Assembly: GCF_001650715.1 (NCBI RefSeq)
Contig: NZ_LWQT01000066.1
Span: 62,001-126,000, forward strand
Reading direction: 5' to 3'
Source of the DNA: Paramagnetospirillum marisnigri
GTDB lineage: Bacteria > Pseudomonadota > Alphaproteobacteria > Rhodospirillales > Magnetospirillaceae
DNA length: 64,000 nt
Shown here: positions 63,769-64,000 of the stretch, one piece after another
Position numbering within the stretch: position 1 is the stretch's first letter
Layout: the number at the start of each line of letters is the position of its first letter
Notes under the pieces: model-generated
Told to the model about the DNA's origin: nothing
The model's input: only the letters and a program-made list of their open reading frames with translations
The model's database searches: none
Made by a program: the position numbers and the translations under genes

Positions 63769-64000
63769 GTGTCCCATACCATTGCCCTGGTCGATGACGA
63801 CCGCAACATCCTGACCTCGGTGTCCATCGCCCTGGAGGCGGAGGGCTTCAAGGTCCGCACCTATACCGACGGCACCGAGGCGCTGCGCGCCTTGACCGCT
63901 CAGCCCGCCGACCTTGCCGTGCTCGACATCAAGATGCCGCGCATGGACGGCATGGAGCTGCTGCAACGCCTGCGCAAGCAATCGGCCATCCCGGTGATCT
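63769..64000 (+). CDS. chvI: ChvI-type response regulator (partial, receiver domain)
   Basis: The first 77 residues are present before the window ends. The GTG at 63769 follows GAGGGAGAGG. The sequence [20 protein letters not shown] with the acidic pocket DDD at 9-11, the phospho-acceptor Asp53 in [20 protein letters not shown], and the strongly conserved [20 protein letters not shown] point to ChvI/ExoR-ChvG-type envelope-stress regulators of alphaproteobacteria. The DNA-binding domain is beyond the edge. Confidence 0.88.
   Translation, partial: MSHTIALVDDDRNILTSVSIALEAEGFKVRTYTDGTEALRALTAQPADLAVLDIKMPRMDGMELLQRLRKQSAIPVI

Overview
The window is high-GC alphaproteobacterial chromosome. Gene content and order (ffh-rpsP-rimM-trmD-rplS, kdsD-lptC-lptA-lptB-rpoN-ptsN, Hsp20 followed by a DUF1150 gene, a ChvI-type response regulator, several PAS/MCP energy-taxis receptors, a nitrogenase-associated ArsC-like protein) point to Rhodospirillales. 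A Magnetospirillum/Paramagnetospirillum-type genome is the best guess. This is an inference from protein character and was not checked against a database.

Layout. 1-5.5 kb: the leuC/leuD end of leucine synthesis and a translation/secretion operon (ffh, rpsP, rimM, trmD, rplS) on the minus strand with a good -35/-10 promoter. 5.6-13 kb: a class III adenylate cyclase, a very large PAS-HAMP-MCP-PilZ chemoreceptor, an ArsC/Spx-like protein, an enoyl-CoA hydratase, kdsB and pheA. 13.1-14 kb: a small heat-shock gene with a ROSE-like RNA thermometer leader and its DUF1150 partner. 14-20.8 kb: envelope and nitrogen-PTS genes (membrane glycosyltransferase-like protein, ptsN, rpoN, lptB, lptA, lptC, kdsD). 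21-23.7 kb: a TetR regulator with its own palindromic operator, then a split PAS + MCP receptor pair. 23.9-28.2 kb: a GmhA-like isomerase, wecB, purH and a GT2 glycosyltransferase.

28.2-58.4 kb is mainly a surface-polysaccharide region of tightly overlapping gene blocks. It holds membrane and GT2 glycosyltransferases, rsmB, gmhB, a GDP-fucose-synthase-like reductase, two asparagine-synthetase-like amidotransferases with a DegT-like PLP enzyme and a GNAT/FemAB-like protein, and a MaoC/radical-SAM/FkbH operon. It also holds an SGNH + MBOAT + heparinase operon and a SAM methyltransferase. A last operon carries a two-subunit transketolase, a ColD/RfbH-like dehydratase in which the PLP lysine is replaced by histidine, a sugar epimerase, a second radical SAM protein and a deacetylase-like protein lacking its zinc histidines. 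58.4-64 kb: a ribbon-helix-helix protein, a toxin-antitoxin-like pair, prfC, the CbiMNQO cobalt transporter under a cobalamin riboswitch, and the start of chvI.

Two dispersed repeat families run through the window. Family I (3.0, 23.8 and 55.2 kb) is a chain of hairpins whose stems change in a compensating way between copies while loops and connectors stay fixed. Family II is a GC-rich palindrome seen at six places. Both supply C-terminal tails to neighbouring proteins. I found no rRNA, tRNA, CRISPR array, transposase or prophage. No stretch over 300 bases lacks a gene except 63390-63768, which holds the riboswitch.
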